Source: DASZBX01 sp035943635 (GTDB lineage Bacteria > Actinomycetota > Actinomycetes > Streptomycetales > Catenulisporaceae). From it: DNA of 64,000 nt. The notes under the pieces are model-generated. The model was not told the origin of the DNA. It was given only the letters and a program-made list of their open reading frames with translations, and searched no databases. Location: the NCBI GenBank assembly GCA_035943635.1, contig DASZBX010000050.1, positions 1 through 64,000 of the forward strand, given 5' to 3'. Positions 19,783 to 28,116 of the stretch are shown here, piece after piece (the stretch's first letter is position 1; every line of letters starts with the position of its first letter). A program made the position numbers and the translations under genes.

Positions 19783-21545
19783 CCCGATTCGAAGTCTGGG
19801 CGCCCAAGGCCGAGCGGGCCGATGTGGTCGTCGACGACAAACGGCTCGCTCTGAATCCCGGCCCGCGCGACGGCTGGTGGTCGCTGGACGTACCCACTGC
19901 CGGAGACGGAACCAAGTACGCGTTCTCCCTGGACGGCGGACCGTCTCGCCCTGATCCCCGCTCGCGCTTCCAGCCGCATGGTGTCCACGGCCCCAGCCAG
20001 GTCGTAGCCCCGCGCGCCGCCGATGCTGCCGATGCTGCGACGCCCGCACAGTGGTCAGGCCGTTCCCTCACCGGGGCCGTCGTCTACGAACTGCATATCG
20101 GCACGTTCACTCCCGCAGGCACCTTCGACTCCGCGATCGAACGCCTGGACCACCTGAGCGAGCTCGGCGTCGGCTTCGTCGAGGTGATGCCGGTCAACGC
20201 CTACTCCGGCGGCCACGGCTGGGGATACGACGGCGTCGGCTTGTGGGCCGTGCACGAACCCTACGGCGGCCCGGCCGGATTCCACCGCTTCATCGACGCC
20301 TGCCACGAACGCGGCCTCGGCGTGCTGCTCGACGTCGTGTACAACCACCTCGGCCCGAGCGGCAACTACCTGGCCGAGTTCGGCCCGTACTTCACCGACC
20401 GGCACCACACGCCATGGGGCCCGGCGGTGAACCTGGACGACGCCGGGTCCGACGAGGTCCGGGCGTTCATCGTGGAGAACGCGCTGTACTGGCTGGAGGA
20501 GTTCGGCCTCGACGGCCTGCGTTTGGACGCGGTCCACTCGCTGGCCGACACGCGGGCAGTACACATCCTCGAGGAGTTGTCGACCGCAGTCGACCAACTG
20601 GCCGAACGGTGCGCCCGCCCGCTCACCCTCATCGCCGAATCAGACCTGAACGACCCGCGGATGGTCACGCCGCGCGCGCAGGGCGGCCTCGGTATGCATG
20701 CGCAGTGGAACGACGACTTCCACCACGCGCTGCACAGCCTGGCCACCGGGGAGCGACAGGGGTACTACTCGGATTTCGGGTCGGTCGAGGCGTTGGCGAA
20801 GACCATGACCCATGGCTACTTCCACGACGGGACGTGGTCCTCGTTCCGCGGCCGTAGCCATGGCCGGCCGGTTGATGTCGAGCTGATTCCGGGCGATCGG
20901 TTCGTCGGGTTCTTGCAGGATCATGATCAGATCGGCAATCGTGCGCAGGGCGACCGTATTTCGGCGACAGTTTCGCCTGGGTTGTTGAGGGTCGGCGCTG
21001 CGTTGCTGCTGACGGCTCCGTGTACCCCGATGCTCTTCATGGGCGAGGAGTGGGCTGCCGCAACTCCCTGGCAGTTCTTCACCGATCACCCCGAGCCCGA
21101 ACTCGGCCGCGCAGTCAGCGAAGGCCGCCGCCGTGAGTTCGCCAGCCATGGTTGGACTGCTGAGGACGTTCCGGATCCGCAGGACTTGGCGACGTTCGAA
21201 CGGTCCAAGTTGGATTGGGCTGAGGTTGGGGTTGAGCCTCATCGTTCTGTGCTGGAGTGGTATCGGGCGTTGATTGCGCTGCGTGGGCAGTGGGTTGAGC
21301 TTGCTGATCCTCATCTCACGCAGGTTGTGACGGAGTTTGATGAGAAGGATCGGTGGTTGGTGATTCATCGGGGGCGCCTTCGGGTTGTGGCCAATTTGGC
21401 TGCGGATCCGCGGGTTGTGCCTTTGGATGTTGCTGCTACTGGGATTTTGCTTGCCTCTGATGAGGGGGTTGGGTTGGCTGGTCCGGGGTCGGTTTCCTTG
21501 GTTGGGGAGTCGGTTGTTGTGGTGGATACGGGGGTTGAGGGGTAG
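19779..21545 (+). CDS. treZ: Maltooligosyltrehalose trehalohydrolase TreZ
   Basis: 588 residues from a GTG at 19779 that overlaps the treY stop (GTGA). The N-terminal domain (FEVWAPKAERADVVVD) precedes a GH13 barrel with YELHIGTFTPAGTFDSAI, GYDGVGLWAVHEPYGGP, DVVYNHLGPSGNYL, LDGLRLDAVHS, LIAESDLNDPR and LQDHDQIGNRAQGDR, all classic TreZ motifs. It hydrolyses the bond next to the trehalosyl end, releasing trehalose and completing the pathway. The last ~120 codons switch to T- and G-ending codons and much lower wobble GC, ending at the long palindrome. Confidence 0.95.
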   Translation: MTRFEVWAPKAERADVVVDDKRLALNPGPRDGWWSLDVPTAGDGTKYAFSLDGGPSRPDPRSRFQPHGVHGPSQVVAPRAADAADAATPAQWSGRSLTGAVVYELHIGTFTPAGTFDSAIERLDHLSELGVGFVEVMPVNAYSGGHGWGYDGVGLWAVHEPYGGPAGFHRFIDACHERGLGVLLDVVYNHLGPSGNYLAEFGPYFTDRHHTPWGPAVNLDDAGSDEVRAFIVENALYWLEEFGLDGLRLDAVHSLADTRAVHILEELSTAVDQLAERCARPLTLIAESDLNDPRMVTPRAQGGLGMHAQWNDDFHHALHSLATGERQGYYSDFGSVEALAKTMTHGYFHDGTWSSFRGRSHGRPVDVELIPGDRFVGFLQDHDQIGNRAQGDRISATVSPGLLRVGAALLLTAPCTPMLFMGEEWAAATPWQFFTDHPEPELGRAVSEGRRREFASHGWTAEDVPDPQDLATFERSKLDWAEVGVEPHRSVLEWYRALIALRGQWVELADPHLTQVVTEFDEKDRWLVIHRGRLRVVANLAADPRVVPLDVAATGILLASDEGVGLAGPGSVSLVGESVVVVDTGVEG

Positions 21546-21960
21546 CGTCGCCGTGTCGGCTTGCGTCTACTGCTGTGCCTCCGGCGGGCCGGGAACCCCC
21601 AAGGATCCTCATGGATCAGTCTTTTTGGGTGGTGGGTTACCTTTTGGTTGTGTCGGATCGGGATCCTCGGTGGCCCAGTCGGCCCGGAGCCTGCCGCACC
21701 GGACAGGCCCTATCAACTCCCGGGCCAGGTGCTTTGGGAGATCTGCTCGCGGTGGTTGTGGGTTGGGTGCGGGAGTTGACAGGACCTGTCCGGCGCGGCT
21801 GTCTTCGTTCCGCCTGGGCCACCGAGGATCCCGATCCGACACACCCAAAAAGGTAACCCACATCCCCAGCGCAACAGGCCTACGGGCCAATGGATCCTTG
21901 GGGGTTCCTGGCCCGCCGGAGGCATCGTAGTAGACGTGAGCTGACACGGCGACGCTACCC
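21540..21960. repeat. Long imperfect inverted repeat (~420 bp palindrome)
   Basis: The outer ends match exactly (GGGTAGCGTCGCCGTGTC at 21540-21557 against the complement of 21943-21960). The arms of about 185 bases share several further blocks, including ACCCCCAAGGATCC, TGGGTTACCTTTT and GTCGGATCGGGATCCTCGG, separated by a 30-base divergent patch; a central spacer of about 50 bases remains. The left arm begins within the last codons of treZ. It could act as a giant two-way terminator between treZ and the UTRA gene, or be two inverted copies of an interspersed repeat. Confidence 0.85.
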
Positions 21961-22042
21961 ACTACCGCGTCACCCACTACCGACAACACCTCGTTGCCGA
22001 CTACAGCCAAACCCCACCGCGGCCGCCGAAAATACCAAAAGA
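21546..22042. other. Convergent intergenic region, mostly palindrome
   Basis: 497 bases between treZ and the UTRA gene. Positions up to 21960 are the inverted repeat. The remaining 80 bases contain a short direct repeat of CCCACTACCG. Open frames on both strands in this region read similar peptides simply because the arms are inverted copies. Confidence 0.6.
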
Positions 22043-22585
22043 TCAAGCCGCACCCAACACATACCGCAACCGCCGCGGCACCCCAGGCGAGAGTTCCCGG
22101 CTCATCGCCATGACGGCGACTTCGATGACCCGATCATCGCCCGCATAACTGGTCCGAATCAGCTCGATCGCCAGACCCGGCCCCAGAATCGCGGCGACAT
22201 CGGCGGCCGGATCGACAACCGCGACATCCTCGACGTGCCGTACAGCCGTATACCCAAGCTCTGCGAGCAGCCGAACTGCTCCGCCGCGGATGGGCTTGTC
22301 TTCGGCAAGGCCGGTGCCGTCGGCGATGGCGGTCGGGTACCACGAATCGGAGACCTCCACGGCCCGCCCGTCAAGCGTCACGATGCGGCGACGCAGAACG
22401 GCTGCTGCGCCGACGGCGATCCCGAGCCGCAGCGCGACAGCCTCAGGAACCGGGCGGTGCCCGACGAGCGCTATCCGATGGCGCCCCACATGGCCGGCCT
22501 GCTCAGCCTCCAGCTCCCACGGGTCCCGGTCGCCGGACTTGCGTGGCGCGACGTAGGTGGTCGACGAGGTGATCCAGTCGGGCAT
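22043..22585 (-). CDS. Stand-alone UTRA-domain protein
   Basis: 180 residues. From about residue 35 the protein matches the UTRA ligand-binding domain of GntR/HutC regulators: AVLRRRIVTLDGRAVEVSDSWYP, then ADGTGLAEDKPIRGGAVRLLAELGY and a C-terminal VAVMAMSRELSP segment. The winged-helix DNA-binding domain that normally precedes UTRA is missing; the first 35 residues (ITSSTTYVAPRKSG...) do not form one. Similar HTH-less UTRA proteins occur in streptomycetes. It may sense a small molecule and act through a partner. Its promoter lies in the 73 bp shared with the divergent AlkD-like gene. Confidence 0.75.
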   Translation of the reverse strand: MPDWITSSTTYVAPRKSGDRDPWELEAEQAGHVGRHRIALVGHRPVPEAVALRLGIAVGAAAVLRRRIVTLDGRAVEVSDSWYPTAIADGTGLAEDKPIRGGAVRLLAELGYTAVRHVEDVAVVDPAADVAAILGPGLAIELIRTSYAGDDRVIEVAVMAMSRELSPGVPRRLRYVLGAA

Positions 22586-22658
22586 GGCGCAATTCTAGGG
22601 TGTGTGCAGGTCGGCATTTCCGGGTCTTTGTCTGCGCCGGGCCGTAGGATTTCAAGCT

Positions 22659-23426
22659 ATGCAGAAGCCTAAGCCGCCCGTGGTGAAGCCGAGTCCCGGC
22701 CAGCTCGGACATGCTGCGAAATCCTTGATGGCGGGTCTGGCCGAGTTCGGCAGTGCGGAGCGTGGCGAGCAGGAGCGCGCGTACCTGCGCAGCGACATGG
22801 CGTTTCTAGGGGTGACGGTCCCGGAGTCCCGTCGAGTAGTCAAGGGGACACTGAGCATGCTGCCAGGGCTGGACGGCGCCAGCTTGATCGCATTGGCCGA
22901 CCTCCTGTGGCGCGAGCCGATGTTCGAGGGGCGACGGTGCGCGGTCGAGTTGCTCATGTTGCGCAGCGCGCTGCTCGGTCCGGACGACCTGGGAGCGGCC
23001 GAGCGGCTGCTGCGCGACAGCTACACCTGGGCGTTGGTGGACGGGTTGGCCGTGCACGTCGCGGGTGCGATCTTCCATCGTGATCCTGAGACGAGCGGCC
23101 CGGTCCTCGATCGGTGGTCTCAGGATCCGGATTTCTGGATCCGTCGGTCCGCAGTGCTGGCTCTGTTGCCGGGGGTTCGGGCCGGTGCGCCTGATCTCGT
23201 GCGTTTCGATCGGTACGCCGATGCGATGTTGGAGGAGAAAGAGTTCTTCATCCGCAAGGCGATCGGCTGGACACTACGGGAGATCAGCCAGCGTGATCCG
23301 GACTTCGTGGTGCAGTGGACTACGCCGCGCGTGGGCCGGATGTCCGGCGTGACATTGCGGGAAGCGGTTCGTCGGCTGCCGGAAGACGATCGGGAGCGGT
23401 TGACGGCGGCCTACCGTGAGCGGTAG
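22659..23426 (+). CDS. DNA alkylation repair protein (AlkD-like HEAT repeats)
   Basis: 255 residues from the ATG at 22659; an upstream in-frame start overlaps the divergent promoter. The protein is all-helical with HEAT-like repeats. Family features include FLGVTVPESRRVVK near residue 50, the LWREPMFEGRRCAVELL helix pair, and DPDFWIRRSAVLALL and EKEFFIRKAIGWTLRE near the C-terminus, where AlkC/AlkD-like glycosylases hold the DNA-facing Trp, Arg and Asp residues. It probably excises alkylated bases. It is monocistronic and convergent with the DUF3040 gene. Confidence 0.85.
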   Translation: MQKPKPPVVKPSPGQLGHAAKSLMAGLAEFGSAERGEQERAYLRSDMAFLGVTVPESRRVVKGTLSMLPGLDGASLIALADLLWREPMFEGRRCAVELLMLRSALLGPDDLGAAERLLRDSYTWALVDGLAVHVAGAIFHRDPETSGPVLDRWSQDPDFWIRRSAVLALLPGVRAGAPDLVRFDRYADAMLEEKEFFIRKAIGWTLREISQRDPDFVVQWTTPRVGRMSGVTLREAVRRLPEDDRERLTAAYRER

Positions 23427-23505
23427 CTGCCCGCCCGCCCATCGACGGCACGATCCCGCACGATCCCGCACCAGAGTAGCGAATCGGACCACGAATACCG
23501 CCCCA

Positions 23506-23548
23506 CTGCGCCGAGTTGTCAATAGGGGCCAACCCCTCGGCGCCGCAG
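23506..23548. terminator. Possible hairpin terminator
   Basis: CTGCGCCGAG pairs with CTCGGCG..CGCAG across a three-base bulge, with an inner GGGG/CCCC stem. It lies between the convergent AlkD-like and DUF3040 genes. Confidence 0.4.
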
Positions 23549-23585
23549 GCAAATATGAACTCTGCTGAACTACATGACCTTCGAA

Positions 23586-23789
23586 TCACTGACTCACGAC
23601 GAGCGACAGCACACAAGCCGCCGCGACGAGGATCAGGGCTGCGGTGACCAACCACGTACGGCGTGGTCCCCAGCACATTTGGCGCCACTTACCCGGTGCG
23701 TTGAGCAGTCGAGCCAGTCCCGGGTCGGCGTTGGCCAGTTCCCGTTCGATGCGCTCCAGGTTCCGTCGTTCCCAATCGGCCAGCGTCAC
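23586..23789 (-). CDS. DUF3040-family small membrane protein
   Basis: 67 residues. The N-terminal motif LADWERRNLERIERELANADP matches DUF3040, a family restricted largely to actinobacteria. A basic region (WGPRRTW) precedes one membrane helix (about residues 46-65) that ends the protein; many family members have two helices, so this one is short. Function unknown. The AT-richer stretch at 23810-23840 upstream probably contains its promoter. Confidence 0.8.
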   Translation of the reverse strand: MTLADWERRNLERIERELANADPGLARLLNAPGKWRQMCWGPRRTWLVTAALILVAAACVLSLVVSQ

Positions 23790-24102
23790 GATCCGCCTCC
23801 ACGCGCAGTAATCTCACGCAGTTTGTTTATCCTTTGGTTACCGTTCCCGGCGCGATTAATCCCGTCTGGATGCCGCGCTTCCGGCGGATGTGCCGAACGG
23901 TCCGCGCGGGTGGGCGAGCGGGTGACCAGGGGAGTGGCGTGGTACTGGTGAGGTACCAGGACCGAACCGGATAAGCGGGCTGAAATCGGCGGGTCGTCAT
24001 GACCGGGGGCGCGGACGGGCGCGCTCTGGGGTTGGGCGTGGGACCGGCCGGGTAGATCTGAGGGTATGGATGACCAGGCATGGAGTGGGACGGTGAGTAC
24101 CC
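23790..24102. other. Divergent intergenic region upstream of mgtC-like gene
   Basis: 313 bases. AT-richer next to the DUF3040 start, then GC-rich. A short hairpin GGTAC/GTACC lies near 23940-23958. I looked for a magnesium-responsive leader because of the MgtC-like gene and saw nothing that supports one. Confidence 0.35.
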
Positions 24103-24600
24103 TTGTCGGGTGATCTGCCGGTCCTGGGGCATGTGACCGTCGCGTTCCTGCTGACCTACCTGCTCGGGTTCGAGCGCCAGTTGCGCGGTTCGGCGGCCGG
24201 GGACCGCACTTTCGCGCTGATCGGCACCGGAAGCGCGTTGGTCGGCGTGTTGTCTCAGGCGTCGGCGCCGAATGCGCTGGCCGGGGCGATCACCGGGGTC
24301 GGGTTCATCGGCGCGGGGCTGGTGTTCCGGCAGACGCTCGGGTCCGCGCACCGGCAGATCGTGCGCGGGCTGACCTCGGCCGCGGGGATCTTCGCGGCCG
24401 CGGCGATCGGTGCCGCGGCAGGTCAGGGGAAGTTGGCTCTGGCCACGCTCGGTACGCTGCTCAGCCTGCTGTCGCTGGAGGTGCGCTATCTCCCGGGGCT
24501 GAACCTGTTCGACGCGGGACGCTGGGCCTACCGGTTCAAGAACGACGACCCGGAGCCTGAGCCGGATTCGGACCCCGCCGAGAAGACGCACACGCAGTGA
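24103..24600 (+). CDS. MgtC/SapB-family membrane protein
   Basis: 165 residues. The probable start is TTG 24103; a GTG ten codons later is the alternative. Typical family sequence: TYLLGFERQLRG, DRTFALIGTGSALVG, GAITGVGFIGAGLVF and RGLTSAAGIFAAAAIGAAAGQG, spread over four to five membrane helices. The C-terminal tail is acidic. MgtC proteins support growth in low magnesium or inhibit the F-type ATP synthase in some pathogens; in soil actinomycetes the role is not established. Confidence 0.85.
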   Translation: MSGDLPVLGHVTVAFLLTYLLGFERQLRGSAAGDRTFALIGTGSALVGVLSQASAPNALAGAITGVGFIGAGLVFRQTLGSAHRQIVRGLTSAAGIFAAAAIGAAAGQGKLALATLGTLLSLLSLEVRYLPGLNLFDAGRWAYRFKNDDPEPEPDSDPAEKTHTQ

Positions 24601-24616
24601 CGCGGTCGGATCCGCC

Positions 24617-25252
24617 TCAGCCGAGCTCGGACGGGCCAACGCGGTCGGCGAGCCAGCCATACAGCGGTTCTCCGGCCCGCAGAAAAGTGACGATGCGGGC
24701 CTTGGCCTTCGCGGTGTGCGTCCAGGGCTCGACCGGCCACTCCTGCCAGGCGATCAGGCCCTTGTTGCGCAGCAGGTCGGCCCTCGGGTGGTCCTTCGAG
24801 AATCCGCGGGGCGCGGTCTTGAGCGGGTTCTCACCGACCACGTCCACGCCGGCGGCTTCGACCTCTGCGATGATCCGGCGCAGTTCCTCGCCGGTGACGT
24901 CCTCGGCGACGGCGGCGCGATAGCGGGCGAGCTGGTCGGGGGCCATCATGTGGTAGCCGATGGCGGCGGCCAGGCCGTCCGCGGACAGCTGGAGGTAGCC
25001 GCCGTTGGCCAGGCTCGCGCCGATGTTGGTCTTGTACGGCGACTTGTCGTTGCTGAAGCGCACGTCCCGGTACGGCCGGAACAGTTTCCCGTCGCCGAAC
25101 TCGTCACGCAGTTCGGCCAGCAGGGCCTCCATCGGCGCCAGGATCTGGGATTCGTAGACGGGTTTGTGCGCGGCCCAGTAGGGCTTCGAATTGTCGGCCT
25201 CCAGGCCGTTGTAGAACTCGAAGGCCTCGTTCGGCCAGCCGGTGAACTTCAC
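24617..25252 (-). CDS. DUF2461-family protein
   Basis: 211 residues, matching the TIGR02453/DUF2461 family throughout. It shows FTGWPNEAFEFYNGLEADN at the N-terminus, KLFRPYRDVRFSNDKSPYKT near residues 55-75, then YLQLSADGLAAAIGYHMM and GFSKDHPRADLLRNKGLIAW. The protein is soluble and of unknown biochemical function. It is convergent with the MgtC-like gene, 16 bases apart. Confidence 0.88.
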   Translation of the reverse strand: MKFTGWPNEAFEFYNGLEADNSKPYWAAHKPVYESQILAPMEALLAELRDEFGDGKLFRPYRDVRFSNDKSPYKTNIGASLANGGYLQLSADGLAAAIGYHMMAPDQLARYRAAVAEDVTGEELRRIIAEVEAAGVDVVGENPLKTAPRGFSKDHPRADLLRNKGLIAWQEWPVEPWTHTAKAKARIVTFLRAGEPLYGWLADRVGPSELG

Positions 25253-25331
25253 AGGTCGACCCTACCTGCTTGCGGGGCCCGGCACTCGCTGACAGTGCGG
25301 GCGGGTGACGGCCGGGCGTGGTCGCGGTCGA

Positions 25332-25847
25332 TCAGTGTGATCGGGCGATGGTGTCGAGAAGGCCCGCCGCAATCCCCAGAGCGGTGCACGTGTAGCAGGC
25401 CTGCTGCCAGTAACGGAATTTGCGGTTACGGAAGGCGATCGTTATGGAACCCAGGACCACACAAGCGATCAGCGCACCGGTGGCGATCCTGTCGAGCACG
25501 GAGGTGTGATGCGCGAGGCGGTAGAAATCCAGGGCGAGGGTTAGCACGAGGGTCGGCGCGAACAGAGCCCGGGTGATCTGGACCAGCCATCGGGGCATGG
25601 ACTTCTCGCTGCCCTGGACGACGAAGCCGATCAATATACTGATCATGAAGGTGATGACCGCGCAGAACCCGCAGTAGATGACGATCGCCGCCGTGACGTA
25701 GTGCCACGCGCCGGTCAGGTGTTCCGTGTAGTGGTTCAGGGTCCAGGCCGCGCCGGCGAGGGCGGCCGATGCCGTTAACGGCTTCCATGCTTCCGAAAAT
25801 CCGGACTTGCCGGGATGAGGCTGCGCGGCCTCGGGGAATTCGGTCAT
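25332..25847 (-). CDS. Multi-spanning membrane protein, paralogue of the adjacent gene
   Basis: 171 residues from the ATG at 25847, which overlaps the stop of the upstream gene (ATGA). After a hydrophilic N-terminus it has about four or five membrane helices, with a conserved MPRWLVQITRALFAPTLV segment between helices 2 and 3. That segment and the preceding GAWHYV...IYCGF region align with IPRWLHLTTRAGFAGLV and GDWRFI...TLYFT in the neighbour, so the two are tandem paralogues. I do not recognise a named family. They may form a heteromeric membrane complex (inference). Confidence 0.65.
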   Translation of the reverse strand: MTEFPEAAQPHPGKSGFSEAWKPLTASAALAGAAWTLNHYTEHLTGAWHYVTAAIVIYCGFCAVITFMISILIGFVVQGSEKSMPRWLVQITRALFAPTLVLTLALDFYRLAHHTSVLDRIATGALIACVVLGSITIAFRNRKFRYWQQACYTCTALGIAAGLLDTIARSH

Positions 25848-26395
25848 TTCTGGCTCTGGAACATGGCGAATACTCCGACCGCGAGGATGAACAGGTACGT
25901 GGTGTACTGAGCCCACTTCGCGCGGACCGGACCCAATTTCGGGAAGCGGTCCCAGGCGATGAGCAGGACACCGCCGGTGAACGTGAGGGCCATTGTCAGA
26001 ATGTCGAATGTGTTGGGATGCTGCGCCTCGTCGAGGAACTTCAGGATCACACCGGTCGCGACAAGGCCGGCGAACCCCGCGCGGGTGGTGAGGTGCAGCC
26101 ATCTCGGGATCGTCGGGCCGTGGAACTTGGCGCCGACCATGGCGATGAGGGCGAGCACCACGGCGATGATCGTGAAGTAGAGCGTGCCGAGGCCGAGGAT
26201 CGCGACGGGGATGAAGCGCCAGTCGCCGAGCGAGGAGACGGTGAACCGCTCGACGGCCCAGGTCGCGGTCCCGAGGATCACCGGGAGGATCAGGCTGCTG
26301 CCGAACCCGGGCATGCCGTGGACAATTTCGGCATCGTCGACGCTGGTGAGCGAAGGTTCTGGACCCCGCTGCGGAACGAACTCCCCTTGTTCCAT
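25844..26395 (-). CDS. Multi-spanning membrane protein, paralogue pair
   Basis: 183 residues from ATG 26395. An acidic cytoplasmic N-terminus (about 35 residues) is followed by four or five membrane helices and a short C-terminus ending MFQSQK. Between helices 2 and 3 lies IPRWLHLTTRAGFAGLV, shared in pattern with the downstream paralogue. No catalytic motif is visible. Translation of the second gene is coupled to this one. The pair is slightly lower in GC than the surrounding genes. Family unknown to me. Confidence 0.65.
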   Translation of the reverse strand: MEQGEFVPQRGPEPSLTSVDDAEIVHGMPGFGSSLILPVILGTATWAVERFTVSSLGDWRFIPVAILGLGTLYFTIIAVVLALIAMVGAKFHGPTIPRWLHLTTRAGFAGLVATGVILKFLDEAQHPNTFDILTMALTFTGGVLLIAWDRFPKLGPVRAKWAQYTTYLFILAVGVFAMFQSQK

Positions 26396-26464
26396 GGGCG
26401 AATCGTACAGCGTGAGCGGGCGATTGAGCAGGGAGTACAGGAAGTCCGGCGCAACTGAGGAATG

Positions 26465-27049
26465 CTAGGAAGCCAACGAATCAATCCACTGCTCCAGGCG
26501 GTGGATCTGGGTGGACATGAGTTCGGGATCGCGGAAAGCGTTGGTGAGTAAGGAGATCCCCTGGTAGGAGGCGACCAGGCTGATCGCCAGGTCGTGGGGT
26601 TCGGGCAGGCCCATGGTGGCGAATTGCTGCTCGACCCAGGCGACCAGAAGCCGCAGCACGTCGGCGGCGGCCGCGTCCAGGCCGTCTGTGCGTTTGTCGA
26701 GTTCCGCGGTCAGGGTGCCGAAGGGGCAGCCCAGGCGGGCGGCGAGGTCGCGCTGGTCGGCCCAGCCGCGCAGTAGCGCCTTGAGGCGGTCCGGTGGGGC
26801 GGCGTGGTCGCGGTCCAGGGCGTCGGTCAGGTGGCGCAGGCTTTGCGCGTGCGCGTCGATCGCCGCTTGGACCAGTTGGTCCTTGGTCTTGAAGTAGTAG
26901 TAGACGTTGCCCACGGGGACGTCGGCGGCGTGCGCGATGTCCGCGAGGGTGGTTCGTTCGACGCCCTGCTCGTGCAGGACCCGCGCGGCGGCGTTGACCA
27001 GGCGGTCTCGTTTGCCGGGGCGTGGGGTGGCGGTGGGTGAGTTAGTCAT
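26465..27049 (-). CDS. TetR-family repressor
   Basis: 194 residues from the ATG at 27049, chosen over an upstream in-frame start that falls in the promoter region. The HTH (residues ~12-58) includes RLVNAAARVLHEQGVERTTLADIAHAADVPVGNVYYYFKTKDQLV. The C-terminal domain has CPFGTLTAEL, seen in TetR_C_16/AcrR-like regulators of small redox operons. It is divergent from the NAD(P)-binding protein gene, with a 20-bp palindrome between them that is its likely operator. It probably represses both genes until it binds an effector. Confidence 0.9.
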   Translation of the reverse strand: MTNSPTATPRPGKRDRLVNAAARVLHEQGVERTTLADIAHAADVPVGNVYYYFKTKDQLVQAAIDAHAQSLRHLTDALDRDHAAPPDRLKALLRGWADQRDLAARLGCPFGTLTAELDKRTDGLDAAAADVLRLLVAWVEQQFATMGLPEPHDLAISLVASYQGISLLTNAFRDPELMSTQIHRLEQWIDSLAS

Positions 27050-27107
27050 CTCGCTAAAAAGTATAGACAAGCATGATCGGGGCTGGCTATGCTCGGCGCG
27101 TTGAGTG

Positions 27108-27127
27108 TTAGTTAGTCAACTAACTAA
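27108..27127. promoter_or_regulatory. TetR-type operator palindrome
   Basis: Two 9-bp arms, TTAGTTAGT and ACTAACTAA, flank a central CA. The site lies 18 bases before the ATG of the NmrA-like gene and 59 bases from the TetR start, in a very AT-rich stretch for this genome. Size and symmetry fit a TetR dimer. Confidence 0.8.
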
Positions 27128-27144
27128 AAATATGGGAGATAGTC

Positions 27145-27987
27145 ATGATCGTGGTCACCGGAGCGACCGGGAACGTCGGGCAAGTCGTGGTGCGGGCCCT
27201 CGCTGCGAAGGGCGAGCAGGTGACGGCAGTCGCCCGTCGGCGCCCGGCTGCGGCGTTGCCGGACGGGGTGCGGTTCTACGCGGCGGATTTGGCCGAGCCG
27301 GAGATGCTGAGAGCGGTGGTTGAGGGGGCTGAGGCGCTGTTTCTGCTCGTCGCGGGGGACGATCCCCGTGGGCTGCTCGACGCGGCGAAGGCGGGTGGGG
27401 TGCGCCGCGTCGTCCTGCTGTCCTCGATAGGGGCCGGTACTCGGCCGGAGGCCTACGGGCATGCGCGGTCGTTCGAGGACGCGGTGCGCGAATCGGGGTT
27501 GGAGTGGACGATTCTGCGCGCGGGCGGGTTCGCGTCGAATGCGTTGGCCTGGGCGGAGTCGATCCGGGCGGAGCGTACGGCCGGCGCGCCGTTCGGCGAC
27601 GTGGCGCTGCCGACCGTGGATCCGGCGGATGTCGGGGAGGCAGCTGCCGTGGTGCTGGGCGGTGGCGGCAGGAGTGAGGGTGCGCCGGGAAATGTCATAC
27701 AAACATACAAGCTAACCGGCCCAACTCTCATGACGCCGCGCAATCAGGTTCGGGAGATCGCGCAGGTCTTGGGCGAGGACGTGCGGTTCGTGGAGCTGTC
27801 CCGCGCCGACGCCAGGGCGCGGATGCTCCAATTCATGCCGGAAGCCGTGGTCGATGGGACTCTGGGGATCCTCGGGGAGCCGACAGCCGAAGAGCAGCAG
27901 GTGAGCGGCGATCTCGAACGCATCCTCGGCCGACCGGCGAATACGTTCGCTGACTGGGCCGCCCGGAACGCGGCGGCGTTCCGCTGA
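27145..27987 (+). CDS. NAD(P)H-binding NmrA-type oxidoreductase
   Basis: 280 residues. The Rossmann start MIVVTGATGNVGQ, then VTAVARR, VRFYAADL and GGVRRVVLLSSIGAG identify the atypical short-chain dehydrogenase group (NmrA/QOR2-like). The active-site region ESGLEWTILRAGGFASN takes the place of the classical YxxxK. The C-terminal part has VDPADVGEAAAVVL. Such proteins bind NADP(H) and act as quinone reductases or redox sensors. It is controlled with the divergent TetR gene. Confidence 0.88.
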   Translation: MIVVTGATGNVGQVVVRALAAKGEQVTAVARRRPAAALPDGVRFYAADLAEPEMLRAVVEGAEALFLLVAGDDPRGLLDAAKAGGVRRVVLLSSIGAGTRPEAYGHARSFEDAVRESGLEWTILRAGGFASNALAWAESIRAERTAGAPFGDVALPTVDPADVGEAAAVVLGGGGRSEGAPGNVIQTYKLTGPTLMTPRNQVREIAQVLGEDVRFVELSRADARARMLQFMPEAVVDGTLGILGEPTAEEQQVSGDLERILGRPANTFADWAARNAAAFR

Positions 27988-28116
27988 CCGACCGTCCGTA
28001 CCCCGCAATTTCCGCGTGGCGATCAGCGACAGCCAGCATGATGTGACCCGCGTCACACGAAAACTGCGGAAGACTACCTGGAGTCTCCACCGACTGGAAC
28101 CAGGAGAGTTGTCCCC

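Noticed and set aside
21385..21930. Plus- and minus-strand open frames with similar peptides after treZ
   Set aside because: The similarity is fully explained by the inverted repeat; neither frame has a start with a ribosome binding site.
23790..24102. Possible magnesium riboswitch before the MgtC-like gene
   Set aside because: No recognisable conserved core of an M-box; the region holds only a short hairpin.
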